A stretch of 64,000 bases of DNA from JAABVD01 sp965204545. Its GTDB lineage: Bacteria; Verrucomicrobiota; Verrucomicrobiia; Opitutales; UBA2995. The translations under genes were made by a program, and so were the position numbers. The stretch covers positions 1,798,001-1,862,000 of the forward strand of contig CBDBFA010000003.1 in assembly GCA_965204545.1 (NCBI GenBank). Reading direction: 5' to 3'. Position 1 is the first letter of the stretch. The number at the start of each line of letters is the position of its first letter. This document shows, in pieces, positions 1-9,343 of the stretch. The notes below the pieces were generated by a model that was not told the origin of the DNA, did not search any database, and saw nothing but the letters and a program-made list of their open reading frames with translations.

Positions 1-2
1 AA

Positions 3-836
3 CCCTTTTACGACGGACTCATTTTCCACCGGGTAATCAAGGATTTCATGATCCAGGGCGGTTGCCCTCAGGGAACAGGTACGGGGGGGCCGGGATACCA
101 GTTTCAGGATGAATGCTATGCCGGCTCGGTTGCTCCGCTGGAAGGTGTGATCGGGGATGGGGAAAAGGCCGGCCAAGTGTTCGACCAACTCATTCTCCCT
201 CACTTGAGGGATAATGGCGGAACCAGTCCCATCCCTGAAATAGCTGCCTTGTTTGAGGAGATGCAGTCCTCTCAATCCCATCAACCGCTCGTGGGCAAGA
301 AAGTGGAAGATCTCCAGGCCCTATTGGGATCGACCGAAAAACTGACTTCGTTTGAAAAAGATCTCATCCCCATCACAGGGCTGATTGAAGACGAATTCAC
401 CGCCAACACTGTTTTTCAAGGGTTGCTGGCGCCTCACCTGCAGGCACACCAGGGGATCAGTCCGGTTGAGGAAATTCGGGAACTCTACAGGCAAATCACA
501 GCGACGAACTCTCTCCGTCCTCTGGTCGGTAAAACGATCGAGGAACTGCAGGCCCTGGTGGGAAGCGAAGCGGTCCTCAAGCAACCCAAACTCCTGGGAA
601 CGGTGGATTACGGAACCCTCTGCATGGCCAACTCCGGCCCCAACACCAACGGGTCCCAATTTTTTATTGTAACCAAGAAAGATGGCGCCGGCTGGCTCAA
701 CGGGAAACATACCGTATTCGGGAAGGTCCTCGAAGGTATGGACGTGGCCGAAGCGATCCAGAACGTTGCCACCTCGGCCGGCGACAGGCCCATTGAAGAA
801 GTCAAAATCCTCCGGATCAGCATCGAAAGGATCTAG
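3..836 (+). CDS. Peptidyl-prolyl cis-trans isomerase, cyclophilin type, 5' end missing
   Basis: Catalyses proline cis/trans isomerisation during protein folding. The frame is open from base 3, so the N-terminus lies outside the window. The visible start (YDGLIFHRVIKDFMIQGG) and the C-terminal half (MANSGPNTNGSQFFI, then LNGKHTVFGKV) are textbook cyclophilin core motifs. Between the two halves, roughly bases 150-590, lies an insert of about 145 residues not found in ordinary cyclophilins. It contains two diverged copies of a module with the shared pattern PHL-x-G-x-SP-x-EI and then PLVGK-x-EL/DLQALxGS. A 100-bp palindromic repeat begins 8 bp after the stop. The fold assignment is firm; the role of the insert is unknown. 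Confidence 0.9.
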   Translation, partial: PFYDGLIFHRVIKDFMIQGGCPQGTGTGGPGYQFQDECYAGSVAPLEGVIGDGEKAGQVFDQLILPHLRDNGGTSPIPEIAALFEEMQSSQSHQPLVGKKVEDLQALLGSTEKLTSFEKDLIPITGLIEDEFTANTVFQGLLAPHLQAHQGISPVEEIRELYRQITATNSLRPLVGKTIEELQALVGSEAVLKQPKLLGTVDYGTLCMANSGPNTNGSQFFIVTKKDGAGWLNGKHTVFGKVLEGMDVAEAIQNVATSAGDRPIEEVKILRISIERI

Positions 837-843
837 GGGAAGA

Positions 844-943
844 AAAAGGGGTCAAACGCAAAATGTTAATATCTGATTGGTTCGGTTCAGCCATTCAGGT
901 GAAACTAGAGGGCGATATTAACATTTTGCGTTTGACCCCTTTT
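844..943. repeat. Repeat family A, copy 1 (100-bp palindrome)
   Basis: Inverted arms of about 25 bp (AAAAGGGGTCAAACGCAAAA and its complement) enclose a loop of about 50 bp. It lies between the cyclophilin stop and the start of the BNR protein. The right arm ends in a T run, so the hairpin could act as a terminator for the upstream gene. Confidence 0.9.
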
Positions 944-952
944 TCCTTTGTG

Positions 953-2320
953 ATGGTGGCGGTCATGCTGGCCGGGATGAGCCCGGTTGGCGCCAAGGTG
1001 GTTTCCTTTGCCGATAACGGGGGATTGAAGATGTTCTACGACAACCGCATGTATCCGCAAGCGGTGGCGCTGGGAAATGAGGTTCACATCGTCTGGAGGG
1101 GATATGAAAAGGGTTATCCCCACTTGATTACTTACGACCTGCAAAATGGTAAATTTTCCGAACCTCGGGACCTGATGATCGGTTACGAGGATCAAATCAA
1201 CCAAAGAAGATACCGAAGTGATCATCATTACGCTCCCGTCATCTGGTCGGATAAGAACGGCCACCTGCACGTGCTGCACGGGTGTCACCGGACCAGTGGA
1301 ATTCATTTGATTTCCCGTAATCCCCGTTCGGCCGATGCCTGGGTGCGGGGTCCGGACATCGCGGATTCCATTTCCTATCCCCAGGTCCATCGCATTTACC
1401 AGGACCGGACCTTGATGTATTCACGCTGGTCAGGGCACCTGGGTCATTGGCAATACCATATTTCCTCAGACGGGGGCAGGACTTGGGAGCAGTCGCCTCG
1501 GGCCGTGATCGATCTGAATGGCGAACCACAGGATGGAATCCATGCTTCCCACTCTGGGTCCTACAATACCACGGTGATCAGCGCAGACGGAAAGCGTCTC
1601 CACGTGGCCTTCATCTGGAAGGTGGAAGACCCGCTCTACAATAAGCGGTATGGCCGGATCCTGCACGACCACACCCAACGCTACAACCTCTACTACCTTG
1701 CCGTCGACCTCCCATCGGGAAGGGGGTACAATATTGCCGGACGGGAGGTCGATCTTCCGCTGAGAAAACTGGATGCGGACGAACATTGCCTGGTTTGGAA
1801 CACGGACGAGCGCCCGGCCTCGGTTGGCCCTTCCATTGCACTGGATAAACGCGACCAACCCCATTTCCTGTTGCCGGTGGCCAAGCAGGATCCTTTTTCC
1901 GGCGTCTTTTATTTCGTTTCCTTCGTCGATGGCAGTTGGCGCAAAACCCCCATTGCGGACGCTTTGCACCCGTTTAATTCCTCCTACCTGGAACTGGGGG
2001 ATGACGGCGCTTTTTACGCCAATATGATTACCGGTAGCGGGGAGGCAGTGATAGCGGAGGGAATGGACCAATATGGCTTCGGACACCGGGTGGAACGGTG
2101 GATTTCCAGGGATGGAGGCGCCAACTGGGAACTGGAACGGGATCTTTCCCCGAAACCGGGCCTGCGGTATCAAAGCATCCAGTTCATCTCGGTCGACATG
2201 ACCTCGAAAATGAAGGAGACGCTACTCTTCTACGGCTGGGAAAGGGCCGATACCCCGGGCAAGGCTTTCTTGTGGAGGTCAAAAAGGGGTCAAACGCAAA
2301 ATGTTAACATCGCCTTCTAG
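953..2320 (+). CDS. Secreted BNR_4-type beta-propeller protein
   Basis: A 455-residue exported protein resembling the BNR_4 repeat family, whose members are sialidase-like or polysaccharide-processing propellers. Visible features are a short signal-like N-terminus (MVAVMLAGMSPVGAK), the Asp-box-like motif SSDGGRTWEQ and a second one, SRDGGANWEL, and the conserved block LHVLHGCHRTSG. I chose ATG 953 because the frame upstream (to 863) is entirely inside repeat copy 1 and has no ribosome binding site. The last residues (SKRGQTQNVNIAF) are also repeat-derived, read from copy 2. So both ends of this gene are set by family A repeats. Substrate unknown; a role in algal polysaccharide use is inference from the family and a sulfatase elsewhere. 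Confidence 0.75.
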   Translation: MVAVMLAGMSPVGAKVVSFADNGGLKMFYDNRMYPQAVALGNEVHIVWRGYEKGYPHLITYDLQNGKFSEPRDLMIGYEDQINQRRYRSDHHYAPVIWSDKNGHLHVLHGCHRTSGIHLISRNPRSADAWVRGPDIADSISYPQVHRIYQDRTLMYSRWSGHLGHWQYHISSDGGRTWEQSPRAVIDLNGEPQDGIHASHSGSYNTTVISADGKRLHVAFIWKVEDPLYNKRYGRILHDHTQRYNLYYLAVDLPSGRGYNIAGREVDLPLRKLDADEHCLVWNTDERPASVGPSIALDKRDQPHFLLPVAKQDPFSGVFYFVSFVDGSWRKTPIADALHPFNSSYLELGDDGAFYANMITGSGEAVIAEGMDQYGFGHRVERWISRDGGANWELERDLSPKPGLRYQSIQFISVDMTSKMKETLLFYGWERADTPGKAFLWRSKRGQTQNVNIAF

Positions 2321-2585
2321 TTTCACCCGAATGCCTGAACCGAACCAATCAGATGTTAACCAGCATGTCTCACAAATCTTCTACTGCGCTCCGGTATGTC
2401 GGCACTGGTGCGGACTTCGTTGGATTTCATGCCCGTGCTTCGCACAGATGCATGCCGACTTTACAGGGTGTCGACCCAGCTTCACCCGCTCATCTGCTCG
2501 AAACCCGCACCATCACTCGACCTCCGTTCGCTCGCTACGAATTTTGTGAGACATACGGGTTAACATTTTGCGTTTGACCCCTTTG
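2282..2585. repeat. Repeat family A, copy 2, interrupted by a family B element
   Basis: The left part (2282-2360) and right part (2559-2585) together make one normal 100-bp element. It is split by 198 bp flanked by GTTAAC on both sides. The left arm encodes the tail of the BNR protein, the right arm the tail of the DUF4203 protein. Confidence 0.88.
2361..2558. mobile_element. Repeat family B, copy 1: MITE-like insertion nested in family A
   Basis: The 198-bp insert has near-terminal perfect inverted repeats ATGTCTCACAAA / TTTGTGAGACAT and is flanked by a direct repeat GTTAAC (2355-2360 and 2559-2564) consistent with a 6-bp target duplication. It has no coding capacity of its own. A diverged relative lies at 21079-21240. 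Confidence 0.75.
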
Positions 2586-3201
2586 ACTGCTTTGCAATGC
2601 CGAGGATGGACAAACCGATGACACTAGCCCAGAAATACCAGGGTCTATCCGCCAAATCCTGCAAGCTGGCCCCGCCATTTTCACCCAGCATTTGCTCCCA
2701 GGGGAGGAGAAAGGGCGACTTCTTGAAGAGAAATAAAACGCCTTGAACGGCATGCCAGGCCCCAAGGAAGGAAGTGGCCGCCTTCATGGTCCACTTTTCC
2801 AACTTCAGCCCCAGGATTCCACCGGCCAGCCCGGCCAGGACGAGGAGGATCCATTTTGCCATTTCCTGCAAGTGCGGGGCAAAATTGAGCATGAGTGCCA
2901 CCCCGAGGCAGGCTCCCAGAATAAAAACCCCGGTTCGGAAGAAGACGTATATGAGGCACCCGGCGCCCGAGCCCAGGGCCAGGGCGGCGATACCCCAAAC
3001 GAACGGCCGCTGGTCGGGGAATAAAGCGGGACCATATAACAAGGTGAAATACGCGCCCAGGGAGAACCCCAGAAGGAATAACACGATCTTCAAAATCCTG
3101 TAGCCCCAAAAACAAACCAGCAGGCCCAACCCCAAAACCAGCAGCCCGGGAACCCACCAAGGCAAGGACAGCAAATGGGGAAGGTAAGCCTCGGGGTTCA
3201 T
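2560..3201 (-). CDS. DUF4203/TMEM198-like integral membrane protein
   Basis: A 213-residue protein with about six to seven hydrophobic helices, for example WWVPGLLVLGLGLLVCFWGY and ILLVLAGLAGGILGL, and a glycine-rich pattern resembling DUF4203/TMEM198 proteins of unknown function. It is convergent with the BNR gene. Its last seven residues, KGSNAKC, and the TAA stop come from the right arm of repeat A copy 2, so its native C-terminus has been replaced or extended. It starts at ATG 3201, with no clear ribosome binding site. Confidence 0.6.
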   Translation of the reverse strand: MNPEAYLPHLLSLPWWVPGLLVLGLGLLVCFWGYRILKIVLFLLGFSLGAYFTLLYGPALFPDQRPFVWGIAALALGSGAGCLIYVFFRTGVFILGACLGVALMLNFAPHLQEMAKWILLVLAGLAGGILGLKLEKWTMKAATSFLGAWHAVQGVLFLFKKSPFLLPWEQMLGENGGASLQDLADRPWYFWASVIGLSILGIAKQSKGSNAKC

Positions 3202-3362
3202 TGAGCCACGATTTCTACAGGCTCAAACCTCGGCTTACAAGAATTACAATCCCATGAAATTTTCCTCGCCCTTTGCCGACCTATCCTTTGCATGGGGGCT
3301 CCCTGAGATTATTCTCCGGAAACACTCATCCGCATGGACTCTCGAACACTTATACGGCGCCT

Positions 3363-5348
3363 ATGAATAAAGAAATCCTTGCCCAAGCAGCCACCATCGC
3401 ACGCGGATTGGCCATCGACGCGGTTACCGGGTGCAAATCTGGACATTTGGGCCTTCCCCTGGGAGCAGCGGAAATCGGCGCGGTCCTCTTTGGGGAAACC
3501 CTTTCCCACAATCCCCGCCAACCGGGGTGGATCAATCGCGATCGCTTTGTCCTTTCGGCCGGTCACGGCAGCATGTTCCTCTATGCCTGGCTGCATTTAT
3601 CGGGTTACGACCTCACCCTGGACGACCTCAAAGACTTTCGTCTGTTGCACAGCAAGACCCCGGGGCATCCGGAATACGGCGATACCCCGGGGGTGGAATG
3701 CACCACCGGTCCCCTCGGTCAGGGAGTGGGAAACGCCGTGGGAATGGCGGTGGCGGCAAAAATGGCCGCAGCCAGGTTCAATACCCCGGGGCATACCATC
3801 TTCGACCACCACGTCGTTTGCCTGACAGGTGATGGGTGCATGCAGGAGGGTGTAGCCGCTGAGGCCAGTTCGTTCGCCGGGCATTTCGGCCTCGATAACC
3901 TCATCATGATTTACGACTCCAACGACGTCACCCTGGACGCTCCGGCCGATGCCACCCAGAGCGAAGACACGGCCAAACGATACGAGGCCTATGGCTGGGA
4001 GGTGGAGACAGTCGACGGCTACGATATGGATGCGGTTAAATCCGCCTATGACCGGGCTCGCGCCGCAGACAACGGCAAACCCAAGTTAATCATTGCCAAG
4101 ACCCTCATTGCCAAGGGCATACCGGAAGTGGCCGGAACTTTTAAGGGACACGGAGAAGCCGGGGTCAACTTCGCCGCGGAAGCGAGGGCCGGACTCGGAC
4201 TACCGGAGCAAACCTTCCATGTGTCCGAATCCGTCCGGGACTACTTCGACCAACGCCAAAGGGACTTGGCCCGGAAATACGACGACTGGAAAAAAACCTA
4301 CCGTGCCTGGAGGTTGGACAATCCGGACTCGGGAAGACTTCTGGACGACGCCCTGAACGGAAAGGGGTTGAGTGAGGAGGAACTCCTCTCAGCTATCCCC
4401 GAAGCGGATCCTGAAAAGTCCGTAGCCACCCGGGTGGCGGGCGGCCATGTCATCAACGCATTGAGCCGGGTGTTGCCCCTCCTTGTAAGCGGAAGCGCCG
4501 ACCTTTACGGTTCCACCAAGAACTACCTGGCCGAAGCGGAGGACTTTACCCGTGATAACCCCTCCGGAAGAAATTTCCGGTTCGGCATTCGGGAACACGC
4601 CATGGGGGCGATTGTCAACGGCATGGCCTATTACGGAATCTTTACCGCCTCGGGAGCCACCTTTACCACCTTCGCCGATTATATGCGCCCGGCCCTGCGC
4701 CTGGCCGCTTTGTCCAAACTGCCCAACTTCCAGGTGTTTACCCATGATTCCGTCGCGGTCGGTCAGGACGGCCCGACTCACCAGCCGGTGGAAGTGGTGA
4801 GCGCTTTGCGCCTTATTCCGAACATGGACGTCATACGACCGGCCGATCCGGAAGAAACCGCCGGGGCCTTCGTGGCGGCCCTGGAAAAACGCGATGGGCC
4901 AACCGCCATCGTGCTTTCCCGGCAAGGAGTTCCCAACCTGACCCGGATTCCGGTTCAGGAGCGCCGCCAAGGAGTCCTGAAAGGGGGTTACATCGCCAAA
5001 AAGGAGTCGGGAAGCTTGACCGCCATCCTGATCGGCACTGGCAGCGAACTCCAGCTTGCCCTCGGTGCGGCCGAGGAGCTGGGGTCTGGAGTGCGGGTGG
5101 TCTCTCTGCCCAGCATGGAACGCTTCGAACGGCAAAGCGCCGCCTACCGCGAATACGTCCTTCCGTCCGCATGCAAACAGCGGGTAGCCATCGAAGCGGG
5201 GGTTTCGCAAATCTGGTATCAATACGTCGGTCTGGAGGGCAAGGTTGTGGGAATTGACCGTTTCGGGCTTTCTGCCGATGGCGGACTGGTATTACGGGAA
5301 CTCGGCATTTCCGTCGAAAACGTGGTAGCGGCCGCACGGTCCTTTTAA
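3363..5348 (+). CDS. tkt: Transketolase
   Basis: Transfers two-carbon ketol units between sugar phosphates in the pentose phosphate pathway, using thiamine diphosphate and a divalent metal in the cytosol. From ATG 3363 the protein is 661 residues, the usual family length; the frame extends 90 bp upstream but that part is not conserved-looking. Visible motifs are the N-terminal SGHLGLPLGAAEIGAVLF, the diphosphate-binding GDGCMQEG with a later YDSND, the phosphate-binding GFKGHGEAG-like segment, and the pyrimidine-domain segment FRFGIREHAMGAIVNGM carrying the catalytic Glu. A secreted nuclease gene follows 50 bp downstream on the same strand, but a functional link is not expected. Confidence 0.95.
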   Translation: MNKEILAQAATIARGLAIDAVTGCKSGHLGLPLGAAEIGAVLFGETLSHNPRQPGWINRDRFVLSAGHGSMFLYAWLHLSGYDLTLDDLKDFRLLHSKTPGHPEYGDTPGVECTTGPLGQGVGNAVGMAVAAKMAAARFNTPGHTIFDHHVVCLTGDGCMQEGVAAEASSFAGHFGLDNLIMIYDSNDVTLDAPADATQSEDTAKRYEAYGWEVETVDGYDMDAVKSAYDRARAADNGKPKLIIAKTLIAKGIPEVAGTFKGHGEAGVNFAAEARAGLGLPEQTFHVSESVRDYFDQRQRDLARKYDDWKKTYRAWRLDNPDSGRLLDDALNGKGLSEEELLSAIPEADPEKSVATRVAGGHVINALSRVLPLLVSGSADLYGSTKNYLAEAEDFTRDNPSGRNFRFGIREHAMGAIVNGMAYYGIFTASGATFTTFADYMRPALRLAALSKLPNFQVFTHDSVAVGQDGPTHQPVEVVSALRLIPNMDVIRPADPEETAGAFVAALEKRDGPTAIVLSRQGVPNLTRIPVQERRQGVLKGGYIAKKESGSLTAILIGTGSELQLALGAAEELGSGVRVVSLPSMERFERQSAAYREYVLPSACKQRVAIEAGVSQIWYQYVGLEGKVVGIDRFGLSADGGLVLRELGISVENVVAAARSF

Positions 5349-5398
5349 TCCCGCCTCCGGGACAATCCGAGACGGACCGAACAATCTCAATTTCGGGA

Positions 5399-7108
5399 GT
5401 GCAACCGTTTATCCAATTCGCCATCTTCCTCGCCTTCGGCGTCGGGGCCTGCGCTCAGGGCGTCATCCCCATTGGGGAAATACAGGGGCCGGCTCACCAA
5501 TCCCCCCTGGAGGGCCGGGACGTGACAACGGAAGGAATCGTAACTGCAGTGGATCAAAACGGGTTCTACCTGCAATCCTCCCAGCCGGATCAATATCCCG
5601 AAACTTCGGAAGCCATTTTCGTCTATCGACGCAATGCCAAGGTGGAGGTGGGAGACCGCTTGCGGATTGATGGCCGGGTCGAGGAATGGAGATTGGGAAA
5701 TGAGGAGGACCACAACCTCACCCTCACCCAACTGAGGGGGAAGAACATCCGCATTTTGAGCAAGCGGGTCGCCTTGCCCGGTCCAGTGGTTCTGGACACC
5801 CTCTTGCGCAATTTTCCGGAAGCCGTCAAAAAACCAGAATCCCCTTTTGACCCGGACCTCAACGCCATGGACTTCTGGGAAAGCCTCGAATACATGCGAG
5901 TGGTCATCAGGGATCCCATGGTGGTCGGTCCCCGCAGCCCTTACCATGAAATTGCCGTCTGTCCAGCCGGAGCCGGAAAGGGACCGGTTACGAGAAGAGG
6001 CGGCCTCAAATTGGATGGCTTCGAGGCCAATCCGGGGCGGATATTGGTGGATTTGAAGCGCGAAAACGAAGGGATATACAACACGGGCGATCGCATACCG
6101 ACACCAATCGAGGGAGTAGTGACCTATTCCTTTGGAAATTTCAAAATTGACCCCACGCGCTTAACGGGCGCGCCAGCCCCGGCCAGGGCGCCAACTCCCC
6201 AGGTTCCCTCCATCCCCCAGCATGCCCTCACCATCGCCAGCTTCAACGTGGAGAACCTGTTCCCCGGATCCCCGGACGAAAAATTTGCCGCTCTGGCCGG
6301 AATCATCACGGATGAACTCCAATCCCCTTCCATCGTGGGACTACAGGAAATACAGGATAATTCCGGACCGGTGGACGACGGGGTTGTCGATGCTGAGGCC
6401 ACCCTGAAAAAACTGATTCGGTTTATCCGGGAGGCCCGGGGTCCGGACTACCGTTTTACCCAAATCAACCCGTTCAACCGGGCCGATGGGGGTCGACCCG
6501 GCGGCAATATTCGCAATGCCTTTCTCTACGATCCCCGGGAGGTGAATTGGAAGAGGAGTTACCTCCTGCGGCACGCTTCCTTCAATGGATCGGAGGAGAG
6601 GAACTATACCGGCACCCGCAAGCCTTTGGTAGCTGAATTCACCTTTGGGAACAAAGCGTTGATCGTGATAAATTGCCACCTCCGAAGCAAAAGGGGCGAT
6701 GCACCCACCTATGGGTCTCTTCGCCCCCCGGTTCGATTTACCGAACCCCAGCGCTTGGAACAAACCCGCCGGATCGGGACCCACGTGGCCCAACTCAAAG
6801 CCAACCGCCCCCAAGCGGGGATCGTGGTTCTGGGCGATTTGAATGATTTCGAATTTTCTCCGCCCTTGCGGGAATTGAGCCGGAAGGGCGACCTTTTGAA
6901 CCTGATGGAAACCTTGCCCCTCGGGGAACGTTATACCTATATCTTCCAGGGTGTGTCCCAGGTGCTGGATCACATTCTGGTCACTCCCGACCTTACCGAC
7001 CAAGCCGGCCTTTTCATAGCCCATGTAAATGCCGATAAAAGCGTGCAAATCCGCTCCAGCGACCACGACCCCCTCCTGGCCTGGTTCCCTTTCGCAAAGT
7101 GGAATTAA
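5399..7108 (+). CDS. Secreted endonuclease/exonuclease/phosphatase family nuclease
   Basis: A 569-residue exported nuclease resembling the ExeM/NucH group, likely hydrolysing extracellular DNA for nutrients or matrix turnover. The N-terminus (QFAIFLAFGVGACAQG) is a signal peptide. Residues about 30-250 hold an OB-like domain (GVIPIGEIQG, VTTEGIVTAV). The catalytic EEP fold follows: ASFNVENLF, GLQEIQDNSG (metal-binding Glu), VINCHLRSKRGD, VVLGDLNDFE near residue 478 and SSDHDPLL near 553 (catalytic Asp/His). The start is GTG 5399 with only a weak GGGAG upstream. All expected catalytic residues are present, so it should be active. Confidence 0.85.
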   Translation: MQPFIQFAIFLAFGVGACAQGVIPIGEIQGPAHQSPLEGRDVTTEGIVTAVDQNGFYLQSSQPDQYPETSEAIFVYRRNAKVEVGDRLRIDGRVEEWRLGNEEDHNLTLTQLRGKNIRILSKRVALPGPVVLDTLLRNFPEAVKKPESPFDPDLNAMDFWESLEYMRVVIRDPMVVGPRSPYHEIAVCPAGAGKGPVTRRGGLKLDGFEANPGRILVDLKRENEGIYNTGDRIPTPIEGVVTYSFGNFKIDPTRLTGAPAPARAPTPQVPSIPQHALTIASFNVENLFPGSPDEKFAALAGIITDELQSPSIVGLQEIQDNSGPVDDGVVDAEATLKKLIRFIREARGPDYRFTQINPFNRADGGRPGGNIRNAFLYDPREVNWKRSYLLRHASFNGSEERNYTGTRKPLVAEFTFGNKALIVINCHLRSKRGDAPTYGSLRPPVRFTEPQRLEQTRRIGTHVAQLKANRPQAGIVVLGDLNDFEFSPPLRELSRKGDLLNLMETLPLGERYTYIFQGVSQVLDHILVTPDLTDQAGLFIAHVNADKSVQIRSSDHDPLLAWFPFAKWN

Positions 7109-7429
7109 CATGGATGAACAGGATGGAAAGGATTTAGGAATGGGCCACGGATTTTCCAACCCGCCAATTCGTAGGGGCGAAATTTAAAGGAAGAACGGTT
7201 TGGGCGAAGCGCTAACTTTCCCCTACTTTCCTCTTCCCTTCTTGGCGTCTCTTGGCGAACTTTGCGAGATTCCTTTCTTTCTTCCTTCTTCCTTCAGCCT
7301 TTAGCCTTCTGCCTTCATCCTTTTTCCTTGTCCAACAGCCTCGTATTCCTTGAAATAGGCTGACCAATCCTGCCAAACCCAAAAACCAAACCCTTTTAAT
7401 CCTTTTTTCCTCTTAGGAGTTGTCCGGAA
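7109..7429. other. Intergenic region with simple dispersed repeats
   Basis: No gene seen. It holds a fragment of the dispersed motif TTGGCGAACTTTGCGAGA (7245-7272) and a pyrimidine-rich CTTCCTTCAGCCTTTAGCC tract (7285-7330), both of which recur in other gaps. The promoter of parE presumably lies in the last 100 bp, but no convincing -35/-10 pair was found. Confidence 0.6.
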
Positions 7430-9340
7430 ATGGCTGAGCCCATTTACGACGAAAAGTCTATTAAATCCCTCGACTGGCGCGAGCATATCCGCATGCGCCC
7501 CGGCATGTACATAGGAAACGTTTCCGGTAAGGGCGCTTCCCCCGAAGAGGGGCTGTACATGCTCATCAAGGAGGTGGCGGACAATTCCCTGGACGAATTC
7601 ACCATGGGTTACGGGAAACGCATCGAGATCAAATTGGACGGCACCCAGGTCACCGTGAGGGATTACGGACGCGGCATTCCCCTCGGGAAGGTCAAGGAGT
7701 GCGTCAGTAAAATCAATACCGGGGGAAAATACGATACGGAAGCCTTCCAGAAGTCCATCGGGCTCAACGGGGTGGGCTCGAAAGCGGTCAACGCATTGTC
7801 TTCCCGCTTCATGACCCAGTCCTTCCGCGACGGCCAATCCATCCGGGTTGAATTCGAGCGGGGCAACCTGATACGGGAGGACAGGAGACCGCGAATCTGC
7901 CACGAAAAAAACGGCACCCTCACCCGGTTTGTTCCCGACCCGGAAATTTTTGGCCCCTACCGGTTCCGCAGGGAATACATCGAGAAACTCCTTTGGAATT
8001 ACGCCTATCTCAACACCGGCCTCACCCTGACCCTTAACGGAGAACGGTATTATTCCAAAAACGGGCTCTTCGATCTGCTGACGGAGAATTTGGAGTCCGA
8101 ACCCAATTATCCCATCATTCACTTCAAATCAGACGATATCGAAATCGCCTTCACCCATACCAACCAGTACGGGGAAGAGTATTTCTCCTTCGTCAACGGT
8201 CAACATACCACTCTGGGCGGAACCCACGAAATCTATTTCAAACAGGCCATAGTTGAAACGCTGCGCGGGTTCTTTAAGAAGGATTACCACGTCAATGACA
8301 TTCGCGGCGGCATCGTCGGGGCGGTGGCGGTGCGCATCCAGGAACCCACCTTTGAAAGCCAGACCAAGGTCAAGTTGGGTAGCGACAGCTTCGGTCCGAA
8401 CGGTCCGAGCATTCGACAGGGTATCTTTAGTTTCCTCAGAACTCACCTCGACAACTACCTCCATCGCCATCCCCGAGCCGTCGAAGCCATCAAAAAACGC
8501 ATTCTCCGGTCGGAGCGGGAACGCACTGAATTGAAGGGGATACAAAAAATCGCCAAAGCGCGGGCCAAGAAAGCCAAGGTGGTGAACCGCAAACTGCGCG
8601 ATTGCAAAGCGCACTACAACACCCGGCACAAACTGGCCGAGTTCAGCTCGATTTTCATCACCGAAGGCGACTCGGCCTCGGGCTCCATCACCAAGTCGCG
8701 CGATCCCATGACCCAGGCCGTTTTCTCCCTCCGCGGAAAGCCACTCAACACCTACGGCATGAAACGCCGGGTCATTTATGAAAACGAGGAGTTTTACCTG
8801 CTCCAGGACGCTCTCGACATCGAGAATGGATTGGAAAATCTGCGTTACAATAACATCATTCTCGCTACCGACGCGGACGTGGACGGGTTTCACATCCGTA
8901 TCCTGCTGATGTGCTATTTTCTTCAGTTTTTCCCGGAACTGGTCCGCCGTCAGCACCTGTTCATCCTGCAAACCCCGCTTTTTCGGGTCCGCAATAAAAA
9001 GGAAACGGTTTACTGCTATTCGGAAGCGGAAAAACGGAACGCCATGGCTTCCCTTGGCCGGAAGGTGGAAGTCACCCGTTTCAAGGGTCTGGGAGAAATT
9101 TCCCCATCCGAGTTCAAACAGTTTATCGGCGATGACATGCGGCTGGAACCGGTTGTCATCGGCAGGAAGTCAAAACTCCATGAAATGCTGCAGTTTTTCA
9201 TGGGAAAGAACACCCCGAAACGACGCGACTTCATCGTAAGGAATCTGGTGGTGGAGGAACCGATCAACGACAGCGCGGCAGCGGAATCCAATGAGGACGG
9301 CCAGGTGGAGGAATCGGCGGCGGACACGGCGGCCGCCTGA
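7430..9340 (+). CDS. parE: DNA topoisomerase IV subunit B (ATPase subunit)
   Basis: The ATP-hydrolysing subunit of a type IIA topoisomerase that decatenates daughter chromosomes, acting with the following gene. Its 636 residues contain the GHKL ATPase domain (HIRMRPGMYIGN, EVADNSLDEF, VRDYGRGIP, GLNGVGSKAVNALS), the transducer domain, and the Toprim fold with EGDSASG near residue 410 and ATDADVDG near 480 for Mg2+. It is three bases upstream of parC, so the two are translationally coupled. The length fits ParE rather than full-length GyrB, but ParE and GyrB cannot be separated with certainty from sequence alone; a GyrB/GyrA pair elsewhere in the genome would settle it. Confidence 0.88.
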   Translation: MAEPIYDEKSIKSLDWREHIRMRPGMYIGNVSGKGASPEEGLYMLIKEVADNSLDEFTMGYGKRIEIKLDGTQVTVRDYGRGIPLGKVKECVSKINTGGKYDTEAFQKSIGLNGVGSKAVNALSSRFMTQSFRDGQSIRVEFERGNLIREDRRPRICHEKNGTLTRFVPDPEIFGPYRFRREYIEKLLWNYAYLNTGLTLTLNGERYYSKNGLFDLLTENLESEPNYPIIHFKSDDIEIAFTHTNQYGEEYFSFVNGQHTTLGGTHEIYFKQAIVETLRGFFKKDYHVNDIRGGIVGAVAVRIQEPTFESQTKVKLGSDSFGPNGPSIRQGIFSFLRTHLDNYLHRHPRAVEAIKKRILRSERERTELKGIQKIAKARAKKAKVVNRKLRDCKAHYNTRHKLAEFSSIFITEGDSASGSITKSRDPMTQAVFSLRGKPLNTYGMKRRVIYENEEFYLLQDALDIENGLENLRYNNIILATDADVDGFHIRILLMCYFLQFFPELVRRQHLFILQTPLFRVRNKKETVYCYSEAEKRNAMASLGRKVEVTRFKGLGEISPSEFKQFIGDDMRLEPVVIGRKSKLHEMLQFFMGKNTPKRRDFIVRNLVVEEPINDSAAAESNEDGQVEESAADTAAA

Positions 9341-9343
9341 CCC

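Noticed and set aside
863..952. Upstream ATG of the BNR gene at 863
   Set aside because: The extra 30 codons are translated repeat A sequence and precede a good signal peptide start at 953.
4389..5222. Long minus-strand open frame opposite transketolase
   Set aside because: Antisense shadow: composition and lack of any motif, with a clearly conserved plus-strand enzyme over the same bases. The same holds for 9590-10696 (opposite parC) and 13146-14216 (opposite the di-heme gene).
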